64,000 nt of DNA from Thermalbibacter longus (GCF_023806485.1 NZ_JAMSLR010000002.1:248001-312000), one strand, 5' to 3'; counted from the first letter of the stretch, positions 48,782-57,344 are shown. Notes: generated from the letters alone by a model not told the origin. Numbers and translations: made by a program.

Positions 48782-49821
48782 CCCCGAGTGGGAGACACGC
48801 CGAGGGCGGCTTCGACTCGCGGTCGGACGGCCGTGGCCAAGAGCCGGAGCGTGCGCTCGACGCGCCGCGGCTCCACCCCGCTCAGGTAGGGGTTGGCGAG
48901 GAAGACGTCGAGCTGGAGGGCGCGCGCCGCGCGGGCGATCGCCTCAGCACAGGTCTCGGGGCTACCAGCGATAACTGCTTCACTCGCCAGCAGCCGGTCG
49001 AGGGCCTGCTCGGCCTCGGGAGCCGAGCCCAGCGGGTGGGTCTGGGTCGCGGCCTCCGCCGGCGACGGCACGAAGAGCCTCCCCAGGCGGCGCAGGTCGG
49101 CGACCATCTCGCGACGGGCCTGCGCGTCGCTCTCGGCGACGTACAGCGAGCGCATCAGCGCGAGCCGCGCCCGGCCCGACGTGGACTCGGCCTGCCCGGC
49201 GCGCCAGGCGTCGCAGGTCGGCTGGAGCTGGACCAGCGGCCGGAAGCCGACCGCCAGCGAGAGGCCGTTCCGGCCGGCCCAGCGCGCGGCTTCCGGATCG
49301 GTTCCGGCGTACCAGAGAGGTGGATGGGGCCGCTGGTAGGGTGGCTCGACGTAGAGCTCGCGGAACCGGAAGGCGATACCGGGGTGATCGAACGGCTCGC
49401 CTTGCCAGGCCCGCCGCATCAGCACCAGCGACTCGAGGAAAAGCGCCTGCCGTTTGGCCGGGTCGATGCCCAGGCTGGCCAGCTCCTGAGGCCGGTGCCC
49501 CAGCCCGACCCCGACCTCGGCCCGCCCCCGGCTGAGATGGTCGAGCACCGAGATCTCTTCTGCCAGCAAGACCGGGTTGTGCAGTGGAACGGTATACGCC
49601 AGCACGCCCAGCCGTACCCGCCGGGTGCGAGCCGCGACCGCGCCCAGCCAGATGCCCGGCGCCGGGCTCCGGTACAGCGGCAAAAAGTGGCGCTCGGCCA
49701 CGAAGTAGTAGTCGAGCCCGAGCTGGTCGATGAGCTCCGCGTCCCGCAGGCGCTCGGCGTAGACGCGATCGGCCGACACGTCTGGCGTCACCTGGAAGAT
49801 GTCGAATACCCCGAACTGCAC
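48778..49821 (-). CDS. LLM class flavin-dependent oxidoreductase
   Basis: This 347-residue luciferase-like monooxygenase (bacterial luciferase TIM-barrel family, FMN or F420 type) shows AERHFLPLYRSPAPGIWLGAVAARTRRVRLG, HNPVLLAEEISVLDHLSRGRAEVGVGLG, YVEPPYQRPHPPLWYAG and AGSPETCAEAIARAA near the end. Such enzymes oxidise or reduce organic substrates with reduced flavin; the substrate is unknown. Transcription converges on pntB with a 4-base overlap. A TATAGT (49857-49862 on the minus strand) upstream is a candidate -10, but without a good -35. Confidence 0.93.
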   Translation of the reverse strand: MQFGVFDIFQVTPDVSADRVYAERLRDAELIDQLGLDYYFVAERHFLPLYRSPAPGIWLGAVAARTRRVRLGVLAYTVPLHNPVLLAEEISVLDHLSRGRAEVGVGLGHRPQELASLGIDPAKRQALFLESLVLMRRAWQGEPFDHPGIAFRFRELYVEPPYQRPHPPLWYAGTDPEAARWAGRNGLSLAVGFRPLVQLQPTCDAWRAGQAESTSGRARLALMRSLYVAESDAQARREMVADLRRLGRLFVPSPAEAATQTHPLGSAPEAEQALDRLLASEAVIAGSPETCAEAIARAARALQLDVFLANPYLSGVEPRRVERTLRLLATAVRPRVEAALGVSPTRG

Positions 49822-50027
49822 GGTGGCCCACCTTGCCTGGACCGGTTCCTGCGGTGACTATACCGGAAACGAAGCTCCCGCAGCTCGGGAAGGGTCTGAA
49901 CTCCTGAGACGTTGGGAGCATCGTGACGAGTTGGTTCCGCCTGGCGCCTGAGCTGGCCGCCGCGCCAGGCGAGTGCACGGGGCCAGGCAGCTCGGGCTGC
50001 CCGGGATTCGAGAGGAGAACGCTTCCC

Positions 50028-50984
50028 ATGGACTATCGCCGGTTGGGTAGCAGCGGCGTTCTGGTGTCGGTCATCGGGCTCGGGGGCAACACGTTCGGGC
50101 GTTACTGCGACGAGCGGCAGACGGCCGCGATCGTCCACCGGGCGCTCGATCTCGGCATCAACCATATCGACACGGCCGACACCTATTCGAGGGGACTCTC
50201 GGAGGAGTACATCGGCAAGGCGATCGCTGGGCGGCGTCACGAGGTGGTGCTGGCCACCAAGACCGGGTATCCGCTGCACGAGGGGCCGAACGGTCAGGGA
50301 CTCTCGCGCCGGCGCATCATTGCCAGCCTGGAGGCCAGCCTCAAGCGCCTCGGCACGGACTACGTCGACCTCTTCTACCTCCACCGGCCCGATCCGGACA
50401 CGCCGCTCGAGGAGAGCCTGCGCGCCCTCGACGATCTCGTGCGCGCGGGCAAGGTGCGCTACCCCGCGATCTCGAACTACGCGGCCTGGCAGGTCGCCGA
50501 CATCATGGGACGGTGCGAGCGCCGCGGCTATGCGCCGCCGGTGGTGAGCCAGTCGCTCTACAACGTGCTCGAGCGCGGGATCGAGCAGGAGCTCATCCCG
50601 GCCTGCCGCTTCTACGGGCTGGGCATCATCCCGTACTCGCCGCTGGCTGGCGGCTTTCTGACCGGCAAATATCGCCCAGGAGAGCCGGTGCCGCCCGGCG
50701 TGCGCGGGCACGACAACCCGAGCTGGCAGCAGCGCTGGCTGACCGAGCGCAACTTCCGGGTGCTGGCGGTGCTGGAGGCATTCGCCGCCGAGCGCGGGCG
50801 CTCCGTCGGCGAGCTGGCGCTGGCCTGGCTAGTTGCCCAGCCGGTCGTGTCGTCGGTGATCGCCGGCGCGACGAGCCCGGAACAGGTCGAGTCCAACGTG
50901 CGGGCCGGTGAGTGGCGACTCTCGACGGAGGAGCTGGACCAGCTCGAGCAGCGGCTTGCAGCAGCGTCGAGCGAGGAGGTGTGA
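50028..50984 (+). CDS. Aldo/keto reductase
   Basis: This 318-residue NADPH-dependent reductase of the AKR superfamily has a TIM barrel with the tetrad Asp-Tyr-Lys-His: HIDTADTYSRG (Asp, Tyr), VVLATKTGY (Lys) and FYLHRPDP (His). Cofactor-binding text near the C-terminus is SVIAGATSPEQVESNV. The ATG at 50028 follows AGAGGAGA (50011-50018); the longer in-frame start is rejected. YrhM/Tas-like members reduce small aldehydes or ketones. It is 5 bases upstream of the AhpD-like gene, probably co-transcribed, pointing to a joint redox function. Confidence 0.95.
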   Translation: MDYRRLGSSGVLVSVIGLGGNTFGRYCDERQTAAIVHRALDLGINHIDTADTYSRGLSEEYIGKAIAGRRHEVVLATKTGYPLHEGPNGQGLSRRRIIASLEASLKRLGTDYVDLFYLHRPDPDTPLEESLRALDDLVRAGKVRYPAISNYAAWQVADIMGRCERRGYAPPVVSQSLYNVLERGIEQELIPACRFYGLGIIPYSPLAGGFLTGKYRPGEPVPPGVRGHDNPSWQQRWLTERNFRVLAVLEAFAAERGRSVGELALAWLVAQPVVSSVIAGATSPEQVESNVRAGEWRLSTEELDQLEQRLAAASSEEV

Positions 50985-50989
50985 GCACG

Positions 50990-51367
50990 ATGGGCAATCG
51001 CCTGGACGAGTTCCGCGCTTACCGCGCGCGGATGAACGAGCGCATCAGCGAGATCGGCCACCGTGACATCAACCGCTTCTTCAGCCTGGACAGCGCCGCC
51101 TATCGCGATGGGGCGTTGGACGCCAGGACGAAGGAGCTGCTGGGCCTGGTGGCCTCGACCGTGCTGCGCTGCAACGATTGCATCGACTACCACCTCGACC
51201 AGTGCGTGAAGCTCGGCTGGAGCGACGCTGAGCTGTACGATGCCCTGAACGTGGCGCTGGTAGTGGGCGGGAGCATCGTGATCCCCCATCTGCGGCACGC
51301 CATCGAGACGATCGACCTGCTCCGCGCCGAGCAGTCGCCGCCAGCGAGCGTGGCGGAGTCAGATTGA
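50990..51367 (+). CDS. Carboxymuconolactone decarboxylase / AhpD-like protein
   Basis: This 125-residue all-helical protein of the CMD family has the redox motif Cys-x-x-Cys in STVLRCNDCIDYHLDQCVKLG with a nearby His, as in AhpD-type alkylhydroperoxidases, and a family-typical AALVVGGSIVIPHL-like end. The ATG at 50990 lies about 10 bases after GAGGAGG. AhpD-like proteins form trimers or hexamers and pass electrons to peroxiredoxins or reduce peroxides directly. Position directly behind the aldo/keto reductase suggests joint detoxification of reactive carbonyls or peroxides. Confidence 0.92.
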   Translation: MGNRLDEFRAYRARMNERISEIGHRDINRFFSLDSAAYRDGALDARTKELLGLVASTVLRCNDCIDYHLDQCVKLGWSDAELYDALNVALVVGGSIVIPHLRHAIETIDLLRAEQSPPASVAESD

Positions 51368-51786
51368 CAGAAGCGCAGGGGGCGAGTGCCGGGGTACAGC
51401 CTGGAGGTATGTGTCGGGCATTTCTGATTCCCCTGCACGAGGTATCCGTCGTGGTGGCGATCTAGCCCAGGGGCGTCATCAGCATCTGAATCCCTGTAAT
51501 CCCGCGGATGTTTGCCCCCAAGGGACCAACCGGCTGCCGTCTCGCCAACACATGCGGCGGCTGCAGTTCGCGGATCTTGTCGATGATGATATCCGGGACA
51601 GTCGGGCGCGTGGAGCTGCGCACCGGCGATTGGCAGGGGCGTGCGGAGAGCAGGCGCGGCCCGTGGGGTTCTGGGAGGAAGACGTCCCGCAGGCTCGTTT
51701 CTGGCCGTTCGGTACAATCGCACGTCGGTTGTCGCCCCTGTGCCACGCGGCCAGGGGCGGCTGTGTGGAGAGGACAGCGCGAGGGG
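51368..51786. other. Intergenic, no convincing gene
   Basis: About 420 bases. A minus-strand frame at 51462-51746 contains PDIIIDKIRELQ and GPLGANIRGITGIQML, which looks more protein-like than chance, but it has no ribosome site or recognised family; it may be a gene scrap. No RNA gene was found. Confidence 0.4.
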
Positions 51787-52221
51787 ATGGTGCCGGGGAT
51801 GCGGGAGGGAGATCGCTGGATCGCCGAGTGGAACGCCAGGCCGTTCTTTCGCTGGCCTGGCTTCCGTGTCGTCGAGGCCCGAGACGGGCAGGCGCGGGTC
51901 GAACTGCTCGTCGAAGAACATCACCGCGGTGGTGGCGGCACTCGCGCGGTCAACGGCGGGATCGTCGCCTACCTGTTCGATGGGCTGCTGGGGGCAGCGG
52001 TCTTTTCGAGCCGCGATGACATCACCGGTCAGGTGACCGTCTCGCTGAACATCACCTATCTGCGCATGCTCGAGGCGGAACGGCAGGTCGTCGGCACGGC
52101 ACGGGTGATCAGCGGTGGGCGCAACCTCGTTTTCGCTCAGGGTGAGGTTATGGACGAGCAGGGAAACGTCTGTGCGACCTGTAGCGGCATCTATCGCATC
52201 TTTACCGATCAGCCGCGCTGA
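51787..52221 (+). CDS. PaaI-type hotdog thioesterase
   Basis: The protein has 144 residues. It adopts the hotdog fold of the PaaI/4HBT family: RPFFRWPGFRVVEARDGQARVEL, HRGGGGTRAVNGGIVAYLFDGLLGAAV (the central helix with the catalytic acid), then VSLNITYLRM and GRNLVFAQGEVMDEQGN. Such enzymes hydrolyse aryl- or acyl-CoA thioesters in the cytoplasm. The start could be ATG 51787 or ATG 51799; neither has a strong ribosome site. A hairpin follows 40 bases after the stop. Confidence 0.9.
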   Translation: MVPGMREGDRWIAEWNARPFFRWPGFRVVEARDGQARVELLVEEHHRGGGGTRAVNGGIVAYLFDGLLGAAVFSSRDDITGQVTVSLNITYLRMLEAERQVVGTARVISGGRNLVFAQGEVMDEQGNVCATCSGIYRIFTDQPR

Positions 52222-52262
52222 TCGCGCCTTGACGGGCTGACACGGCTCCAGCCATCTTCAAG

Positions 52263-52296
52263 CCAGGAGGGACGAGCCAGCATCCGTCCTTCCTGG
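52263..52296 (+). terminator. Hairpin after the thioesterase gene
   Basis: CCAGGAGGGACG (52263-52274) and CGTCCTTCCTGG (52285-52296) pair over 12 positions with one mismatch and a 10-base loop. No clear T-run follows. The location 42 bases after the stop fits a terminator. Confidence 0.55.
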
Positions 52297-52307
52297 TGTC
52301 TGGAGAA

Positions 52308-52397
52308 CGCCTCCCTATCCCCGTGGGGAAACCGCGATCTCGGACGGCCACCTCTGGGCGCTGTGGGCCGCCTCCCCATCCCAGGAGGAAACCGCAA
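52308..52397. repeat. CRISPR-like pair of repeats (relic)
   Basis: Two degenerate ~28-base copies start at 52308 (CGCCTCCCTATCCCCGTGGG) and 52369 (CGCCTCCCCATCCCAGGAGG); both end AAACCGC and are separated by 33 bases of unrelated sequence, giving a 61-base period. The first copy has a short internal CCCC-GTG-GGG symmetry. The geometry matches a type I-E-like array reduced to two decayed repeats. No cas genes are nearby, so chance or another repeat type remains possible. Confidence 0.3.
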
Positions 52398-52743
52398 CGA
52401 CGCTTTGGCACGCTGCTCCCGGTTGCTCCCGTAGCGTAGTGTGGCCACCGGCGACCCGACGGGGACACGGCGGACGCGGGCTTCGTCTCCCCTGGATGGC
52501 CGCGCTGGCGCTTGCAACTTCTCGAGCTGGGAGCGCGAGAACGCTGATATTCCGGTGTTCCTGGCCTGCGCGGGCCGGTCCGGACACTCGTGGATGCAGC
52601 GCGAGTATTTCCCATGCAGTACGATAGACATAATGTAGCAGCCGTCGCCAGCGCATGCGGTAGCCGAAGCATCTGGCTGGGCCAGCGCGCTTGCGTATCG
52701 AGCTCGCCCCGGCGACCGGCTGACGATCAGGGAGGGGAGAGAC
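52398..52743. other. Intergenic, no gene seen
   Basis: About 345 bases between the repeat pair and corA. A GGAGGGGAGA ribosome site at its end belongs to corA. No further repeat at the 61-base period, promoter or RNA was recognised. Confidence 0.4.
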
Positions 52744-53788
52744 ATGGTGGCCGCGGACTTGCCACATTCGAGTCAGGAGCTTGTCCAGGTCGAAGAGCCT
52801 GCGGATCGCCCGCAGTCGGCCTCGCTCCAGGCGTGGCTGGTGCGAGGCCGACGAAGAGCTGAAGCCGGTCGATCTCGAGTCGATCGCTGAGATAGTGCGA
52901 GCTGATGAGAACTTCGTCTGGATCGATCTTTCGGAGTTTGCGGTGGCGGATTTGGAACGTCTTGCCGGGCGGCTGTCAATCGACCGGCGGGCGTTGCACG
53001 CTGCGGTGTCGCCCTGGCAGCGGCCACAAGTTGACGTCTACCGTGATCACTTCTTCGTCTCCTCGGCGGTCGCACGCGTCGCCCCGAGCATCAACGGGTG
53101 CTGGCGAGCGAGCTCGATCTGGTGATCGGCCCCAACTACCTGCTCAGCATCCACCACCGTCCGCTGCCGTTCGTGGAGGGCATCAAGGGCCGGGCGAGCC
53201 AGAACCCGGAGCTGGTGCGCCTGGAGTCGGCGTACATGCGGTACATCGTCCTGGACGAGCTCCTCGAGCACTACCAGGGAGTGGTCTGAGACGCCGGAAG
53301 ACCGGATCGAAGCGCTCGAAGAGCAGGCACTGCGGAACGACTCCGATAGGTTCCTCGAAGAGCTCATCCATCTCAAGAAGCTCATCTTCGCGCTCGGCCG
53401 TATCGTCGATCAACACGCCGAGGTGTTCGCGACCTTCCTCCGGCCGGACTTCGCCCTCATCTCCGGCGACGAAGTGGCGTCGTATTTTCGGGATCTCGAA
53501 AACCGCTTCCACCGGCTGCTCGACCGCTGCGACAGTCTGCGGGAAGCCGTCCGGGGAGCGTTCGACATCTACGTTTCTCACGTCTCACATCGAACTAACC
53601 ACGTGATGAAGATTTTGACCGTGGTCTCGACCATGCTGCTCCCAGCGGCGATCATCTTGAGCTTCTTCGGCACCAGCTTCGAGGGGCTGCCGCTCTACTC
53701 GGAGACAGCCTTCTGGGTGATGGTCGCGAGCATCGCGCTGGTCATCATCCTGGCACTGCTCATGTTCCGTCGCTGGGGCTGGCTCTGA
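52744..53788 (+). pseudogene. corA: CorA-type magnesium transporter with three frameshifts
   Basis: All parts of a CorA protein are present but in changing frames. The ATG at 52744 has a strong GGAGGGGAGA site. Frame 1 reads to AWLV (52842); one extra C at 52843 shifts to frame 2, EADEELKPVDLE, to VARVAP. At 53084-53086 one base is missing and frame 1 resumes, EHQRVLASELDLVIG, until a stop at 53287-53289. Removing one G there returns to frame 2, SETPEDRIEALEEQ, and the two C-terminal membrane helices (VVSTMLLPAAIILSFF, WVMVASIALVIILALLMF). The loop that normally holds GMN reads FGTSFEG. The restored protein would have about 347 residues. Family members carry Mg2+ or Co2+ into the cell. Confidence 0.87.
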
Positions 53789-53888
53789 GAGGCCAGAGAG
53801 CCGGTTGGGGCACTCTCGCCAAGCCTGGGATGGAACAGGTCGCGCGGGTGGAGGGCGCCCGGACAGGCAGGTCGGAAAGGAGCGTGAT

Positions 53889-54296
53889 GTGGGTAAGCGC
53901 AGTCGCTGGGAACCAATCGTCCATGAGCTCCGGCACTGCCCGGCGCTGGTCGAGACGCTGCCCGCCGGGGAGACGAGCATCGTGCGCGACGCGCTGGCCG
54001 GTCGTGATGTCTACGAGATCGGTATTCGCCACCAGATGCACGAGGCAGCCGTGCGGGACATGCTCGGCGAAGTCTCCAGGCTGGCAGCAGGTGACGCGCG
54101 CTGCCGGCGAGTAGACGTGGGTGGCCGGGGAAGCGACACCGAACGCCGGAGCGATTCGAGAACGAGGCGTTCGTGGCGGCAGTGCGCGACCAGCAGGCGT
54201 GGCTCTTCGCCGTCGATGAGGCGCACCGTATCTCCGAGTGGGGACACGACTTTCTGCCGGCCTCTCTCGGCCTGCGCCGGGCGATCGAGCAGATAG
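53889..54296 (+). CDS. Helix-turn-helix protein, probably truncated or frameshifted
   Basis: A GTG at 53889 follows AAAGGAG by 6 bases. The first ~75 residues look like a sigma-70 region 4 / LuxR-type helix-turn-helix: RWEPIVHELRHCPALVETLP, GETSIVRDALAGRDVYEIGIRHQMHEAAVRDMLGEVSRLA. After about 54110 the translation turns arginine/serine-rich and runs in the wrong frame through a recQ fragment, so the natural C-terminus is probably lost. It lies about 100 bases after the broken corA in a patch of decayed genes. A regulatory role is inferred from the motif only. Confidence 0.5.
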   Translation: MGKRSRWEPIVHELRHCPALVETLPAGETSIVRDALAGRDVYEIGIRHQMHEAAVRDMLGEVSRLAAGDARCRRVDVGGRGSDTERRSDSRTRRSWRQCATSRRGSSPSMRRTVSPSGDTTFCRPLSACAGRSSR

Positions 54297-54337
54297 TTCG
54301 CCCCACGATCCTGGCCCCCACCGCGACGGCGACTCCG
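54143..54337 (+). pseudogene. RecQ helicase fragment
   Basis: About 65 codons in a frame without a start encode TPERFENEAFVAAVRDQQAW, then LFAVDEAHRISEWGHDFLP and a final ILAPTATATP. This is motif II (DEAH) with the RecQ-specific ISxWGHDFxPxY region and motif III. The Walker A motif, C-terminal helicase lobe, zinc and HRDC domains are absent on both sides. It is therefore a scrap left by deletion, overlapping the end of the helix-turn-helix frame. Confidence 0.75.
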
Positions 54338-54748
54338 AACGAGCGCTTTGCCGTCCCTCTCCGGCGATCCGGGCTCGCGGTGGAGCAGCTCGGTGAGGAC
54401 AGCGGGCTCAGCCGCGCGCGTGGCTCGCCTGGTCGCAACCCTGACGCTGCGGGGCATCCGTCGAGAGCACGGTGGAGGACTGCACTTGCTCGTCCGCGAC
54501 TTCGACTCGGAGCGCACAGCACTGCGGGCTGAGTCCAGGTCGCCAGCCTGGTGCTATGGCGTCTAGGCGTCTGAGAACTCCGGGAAGGCAGCCATCCCTG
54601 TGCGTGTCCACCCTCGATGCGTGCTTCTTGCCGGTGAGGCTCCTGGACGGCTGGGCCCAGGAGCGATTCGGTATGCTTACCGTTGTGCAGCGCATCGATC
54701 GACGAAATGCGCGCGGGATGGGAACAGGTTGGATCGGAGGCGCACCTC
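54338..54748. other. Decayed sequence before the S41 protease
   Basis: About 410 bases. Several frames are open, but no family is recognised and the RecQ similarity has ended. A TATGCT (54672-54677) is a possible -10 for the downstream protease, but the -35 region is poor. Confidence 0.4.
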
Positions 54749-56065
54749 GTGACCTTGGACGAGAAATCGGAGAGGAGAGGCCGGGCGTTCGGTCGCCGTG
54801 CCAGGTTCTCGTTCGGGCTCGTCCTCCTCGCGGTCGTCTTTACGCTCGGGGTCGGGCTCGGTGCCACTCTGGCACCGGCTATGCCTCCCTCGCACTCTCA
54901 GGCAGCTCCCTCTCCGGCAGCGCCGATCTCGGTTTTCGGGGAAGCGTGGGATGTCGTCCACCAGCACTACGTCGATCCCTCAGCGATCGACGATCAGAAG
55001 ATGCTGGCGGCAGCCATCACCGCGATGCTCGAGACGCTCGGCGATCAGGGACATACGCGGTACCTGACGGCCGACGAGCTGCGGATGCACGCGGAGGAAC
55101 TCTCTGGCACCTACACGGGCGTGGGCATCCAGATCGAGGAGCGCGACGGTAACATCGTCGTAGTCACCCCGCTCGACAACTCGCCAGCCCAGGAGGCCGG
55201 GATCCGACCCGGCGATGTGCTGCTCGAGGTCGATGGCCAGCCGGCGCAGGGGCTGGGGCTCGATGAAGTTGTCCGGCGCGTGCGTGGCCCGGAGGGTACC
55301 AGCGTCACACTCGTCTTCCAGCGCCAGGGTCAGCAAGACCCGATCCAGGTAACGCTCGTGCGTGAAACGATCCGGATCAGCCCGGTAAGCTGGACGATGC
55401 TTCCCGGGCAGATCGCCGATATCCGACTGAGCCAGTTCTCCAGCGGGGCGACCGACGACCTGAAGCGCGCCATCGCCGAGGCGCAAGCTGCCGGGGCCGA
55501 AGCGATCGTGCTCGATCTGCGCAACAACCCCGGAGGGCTGGTCAACGAGGCGATCGGAGTCGCCTCGCAGTTCCTGCCGCCGAACAGCACGGTCTTTCTG
55601 TCGCAGGTTCGGGGCGGGGACCGCGAAGAGTATCGCACCGACGCCTCGGCTTCTCCGACCGACCTCCCGATGGTGGTGCTGATCAATGGTGGGACGGCCT
55701 CCGCCGGGGAGATCGTCGCCGGGGCGATCCAGGAGAACAAGCGCGCGCCGCTGGTGGGCGAGCGTACATTCGGCACCGGAACTGTACTCACCGAGTTCCG
55801 GCTTCAGGACGGCTCGGCGATTCTGCTCGGTACCGAGCTGTGGTTGACGCCCAACGGTCGCCAGATCTGGCGCAACGGGATCGAGCCCGATGTCCGGGTA
55901 TCGCTGCCAGTAGAGGTTCCGCCTGCCATGCCGGTCGGCGGGAGGCCGCTCACCGAGGAGACGATCGCGCAGGACGCGCAGTTGCAGGCCGCGCTGCGTA
56001 TCCTGCAGGGCTACCCGGCGCCGGGGACGAGCGCGCCGAGACCTGGATGCCTGCGCTGTGAGTAA
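54749..56065 (+). CDS. S41 family C-terminal-processing-type protease, altered dyad
   Basis: This 438-residue envelope protease starts with GTG at 54749, 8 bases after CGGAGG; in-frame starts at 54683 and 54707 lack a site. A membrane anchor (FGLVLLAVVFTLGVGLGATLAPA) precedes the CtpA-like N-domain (AWDVVHQHYVDPSAIDDQKM), a PDZ domain (GIQIEERDGNIVVVTPLDNSPAQEAGIRPGDVLLEVDG) and the S41 core. The nucleophile Ser318 is in GGTASAGEIVAGAI. The Lys expected 25 residues later in TFGKG is Thr343 (GERTFGTGTVL). It lies 5' of a DUF309 gene with an 8-base overlap. The role is cleavage of exported or membrane proteins, if active. Confidence 0.94.
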   Translation: MTLDEKSERRGRAFGRRARFSFGLVLLAVVFTLGVGLGATLAPAMPPSHSQAAPSPAAPISVFGEAWDVVHQHYVDPSAIDDQKMLAAAITAMLETLGDQGHTRYLTADELRMHAEELSGTYTGVGIQIEERDGNIVVVTPLDNSPAQEAGIRPGDVLLEVDGQPAQGLGLDEVVRRVRGPEGTSVTLVFQRQGQQDPIQVTLVRETIRISPVSWTMLPGQIADIRLSQFSSGATDDLKRAIAEAQAAGAEAIVLDLRNNPGGLVNEAIGVASQFLPPNSTVFLSQVRGGDREEYRTDASASPTDLPMVVLINGGTASAGEIVAGAIQENKRAPLVGERTFGTGTVLTEFRLQDGSAILLGTELWLTPNGRQIWRNGIEPDVRVSLPVEVPPAMPVGGRPLTEETIAQDAQLQAALRILQGYPAPGTSAPRPGCLRCE

Positions 56066-56528
56066 TCGTCCTGGACCTGTGCACGACCGCTGCAGCGATG
56101 CACCCCCACCGCTTCTGCTGGAAGGCGTGGCGCTGTTCAACCGGGGCGAGTTCTTCGAGTGCCACGAGATCCTGGAGACGCTGTGGCGAGCTGAAAGCGA
56201 CCCGGTGCGCTATCTCTATCAGGGTATCCTGCAAATCGGGGTCGCGTTTCACCACCTGCGGCGGGCAAACTGGATCGGCGCGATTCGCCAGCTCGAGCGC
56301 GGGTTGGCGAAGCTGGAGCGCTACCCAGCGACCTGCCAGGGCGTGGATGTAGCCTTGCTGGCGCAACAGGCGGAGTGCTGCCTGCGCCTGCTCCGGCAGC
56401 TCGGGCCGGAACGCGTAGGGGAGTTCGACTGGGCGCTGGTGCCTCGCGTGAAGTTGGTGGGAGGTTCGCTCGCCGGGTCCGACACGCCGGTGGGCGATCG
56501 CGTGCTGGAGCACGGAGCCGAGGAATAG
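56058..56528 (+). CDS. DUF309 family protein
   Basis: The protein has 156 residues and starts with GTG inside the last codons of the S41 gene (8-base overlap). The DUF309 core is complete: LLEGVALFNRGEFFECHEILETLWR, ESDPVRYLYQGILQIGVAFHHLRRANWIGAIRQLERGLAKL. The all-helical fold with the conserved FxxxHExLExxW histidine and acids could bind a metal, but no biochemical function is established. Overlap with the protease gene and 63-base spacing to the deacetylase suggest one transcript. Confidence 0.9.
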   Translation: MSNRPGPVHDRCSDAPPPLLLEGVALFNRGEFFECHEILETLWRAESDPVRYLYQGILQIGVAFHHLRRANWIGAIRQLERGLAKLERYPATCQGVDVALLAQQAECCLRLLRQLGPERVGEFDWALVPRVKLVGGSLAGSDTPVGDRVLEHGAEE

Positions 56529-56591
56529 GGCGCGCGGGTGTAGCGTTGTGTAACGCTGGTCGGCAGCGCGGAGCGTGCGGAAGGGGTAGCG

Positions 56592-57344
56592 ATGAGCGAG
56601 CAGCCTGAGCGGGAAGAGAGTCGAGTGCCGGCCAGCCTGATGGTGATCGTGGCTCATCCGGACGACGCCGAGTTTATGTGCGCCGGCACCGTGGCACGCT
56701 GGGCAGCTTCGGGCTGCGAGGTGACGTATGTGCTCGGGACCAGCGGTGACAAAGGGAGCAACGATCCGACGATGACCTCCGCGCGGCTCGTCGAGATCCG
56801 GGAAGCCGAGCAGCTCGCCGCGGCGCGGATCCTCGGCGTCAAGCATGTCGAGTTTCTGCGCTTCCGCGACGCCGAGCTCGTTCCGGACCTCGAGCTACGC
56901 AGGGCGATCGTGCGCGCCATACGCAAGTACAAGCCGGATGCCGTCATCTGCCAGGATCCGACGGCCCGCTGGGTCGGCCAGGAGTACATCCAGCATCCAG
57001 ACCACATCGCCATGGGCGAAGCGGCGCTGGCTGCCGTGTTCCCCACCTCTCGCGACCGGCTCACCTTCCCGGAGTTGCTGGCAGAGGGACTGGAGCCACA
57101 CACGGTGCAGGAGGTCTACCTGGCCGGGAGCAAGGAGCCGGACTACTGGGTCGACATCACCGGATATTTCGACCGCAAGATCGAGGCACTCAGGGCCCAC
57201 GCGAGCCAGATGGGTGACTGGGATCCCGTACCGTGGATACGGCTGTGGGCGCAGGACGCGGCGGCCGAGGCGCGGCGCAAGCGCTTCCCCGGCGCTGAGC
57301 GGATGCAGCTCGCTGAGTCCTTCAAGTACTTCCGGATCGGTTGA
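56592..57344 (+). CDS. PIG-L family zinc deacetylase
   Basis: This 250-residue protein of the LmbE/PIG-L family removes acetyl groups from N-acetylglucosamine conjugates (for example mycothiol or bacillithiol precursors, chitobiose). The zinc motif is AHPDDAEFMCAGTVARWA, with the distal ligand in YIQHPDHIAMGEAAL. TSGDKGSNDP and RLVEIREAEQLAAARILGV are also typical. The length fits single-domain members. A GGAAGGGG-type ribosome site precedes the ATG. Whether the organism makes a glycosyl-thiol is unknown from this window. Confidence 0.95.
   Translation: MSEQPEREESRVPASLMVIVAHPDDAEFMCAGTVARWAASGCEVTYVLGTSGDKGSNDPTMTSARLVEIREAEQLAAARILGVKHVEFLRFRDAELVPDLELRRAIVRAIRKYKPDAVICQDPTARWVGQEYIQHPDHIAMGEAALAAVFPTSRDRLTFPELLAEGLEPHTVQEVYLAGSKEPDYWVDITGYFDRKIEALRAHASQMGDWDPVPWIRLWAQDAAAEARRKRFPGAERMQLAESFKYFRIG

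Noticed and set aside
51462-51746. Minus-strand 94-codon frame with GPLGANIRGITG
   Set aside because: It has no ribosome site, no recognised family and an arginine/proline-rich N-terminal half; at most a gene scrap.
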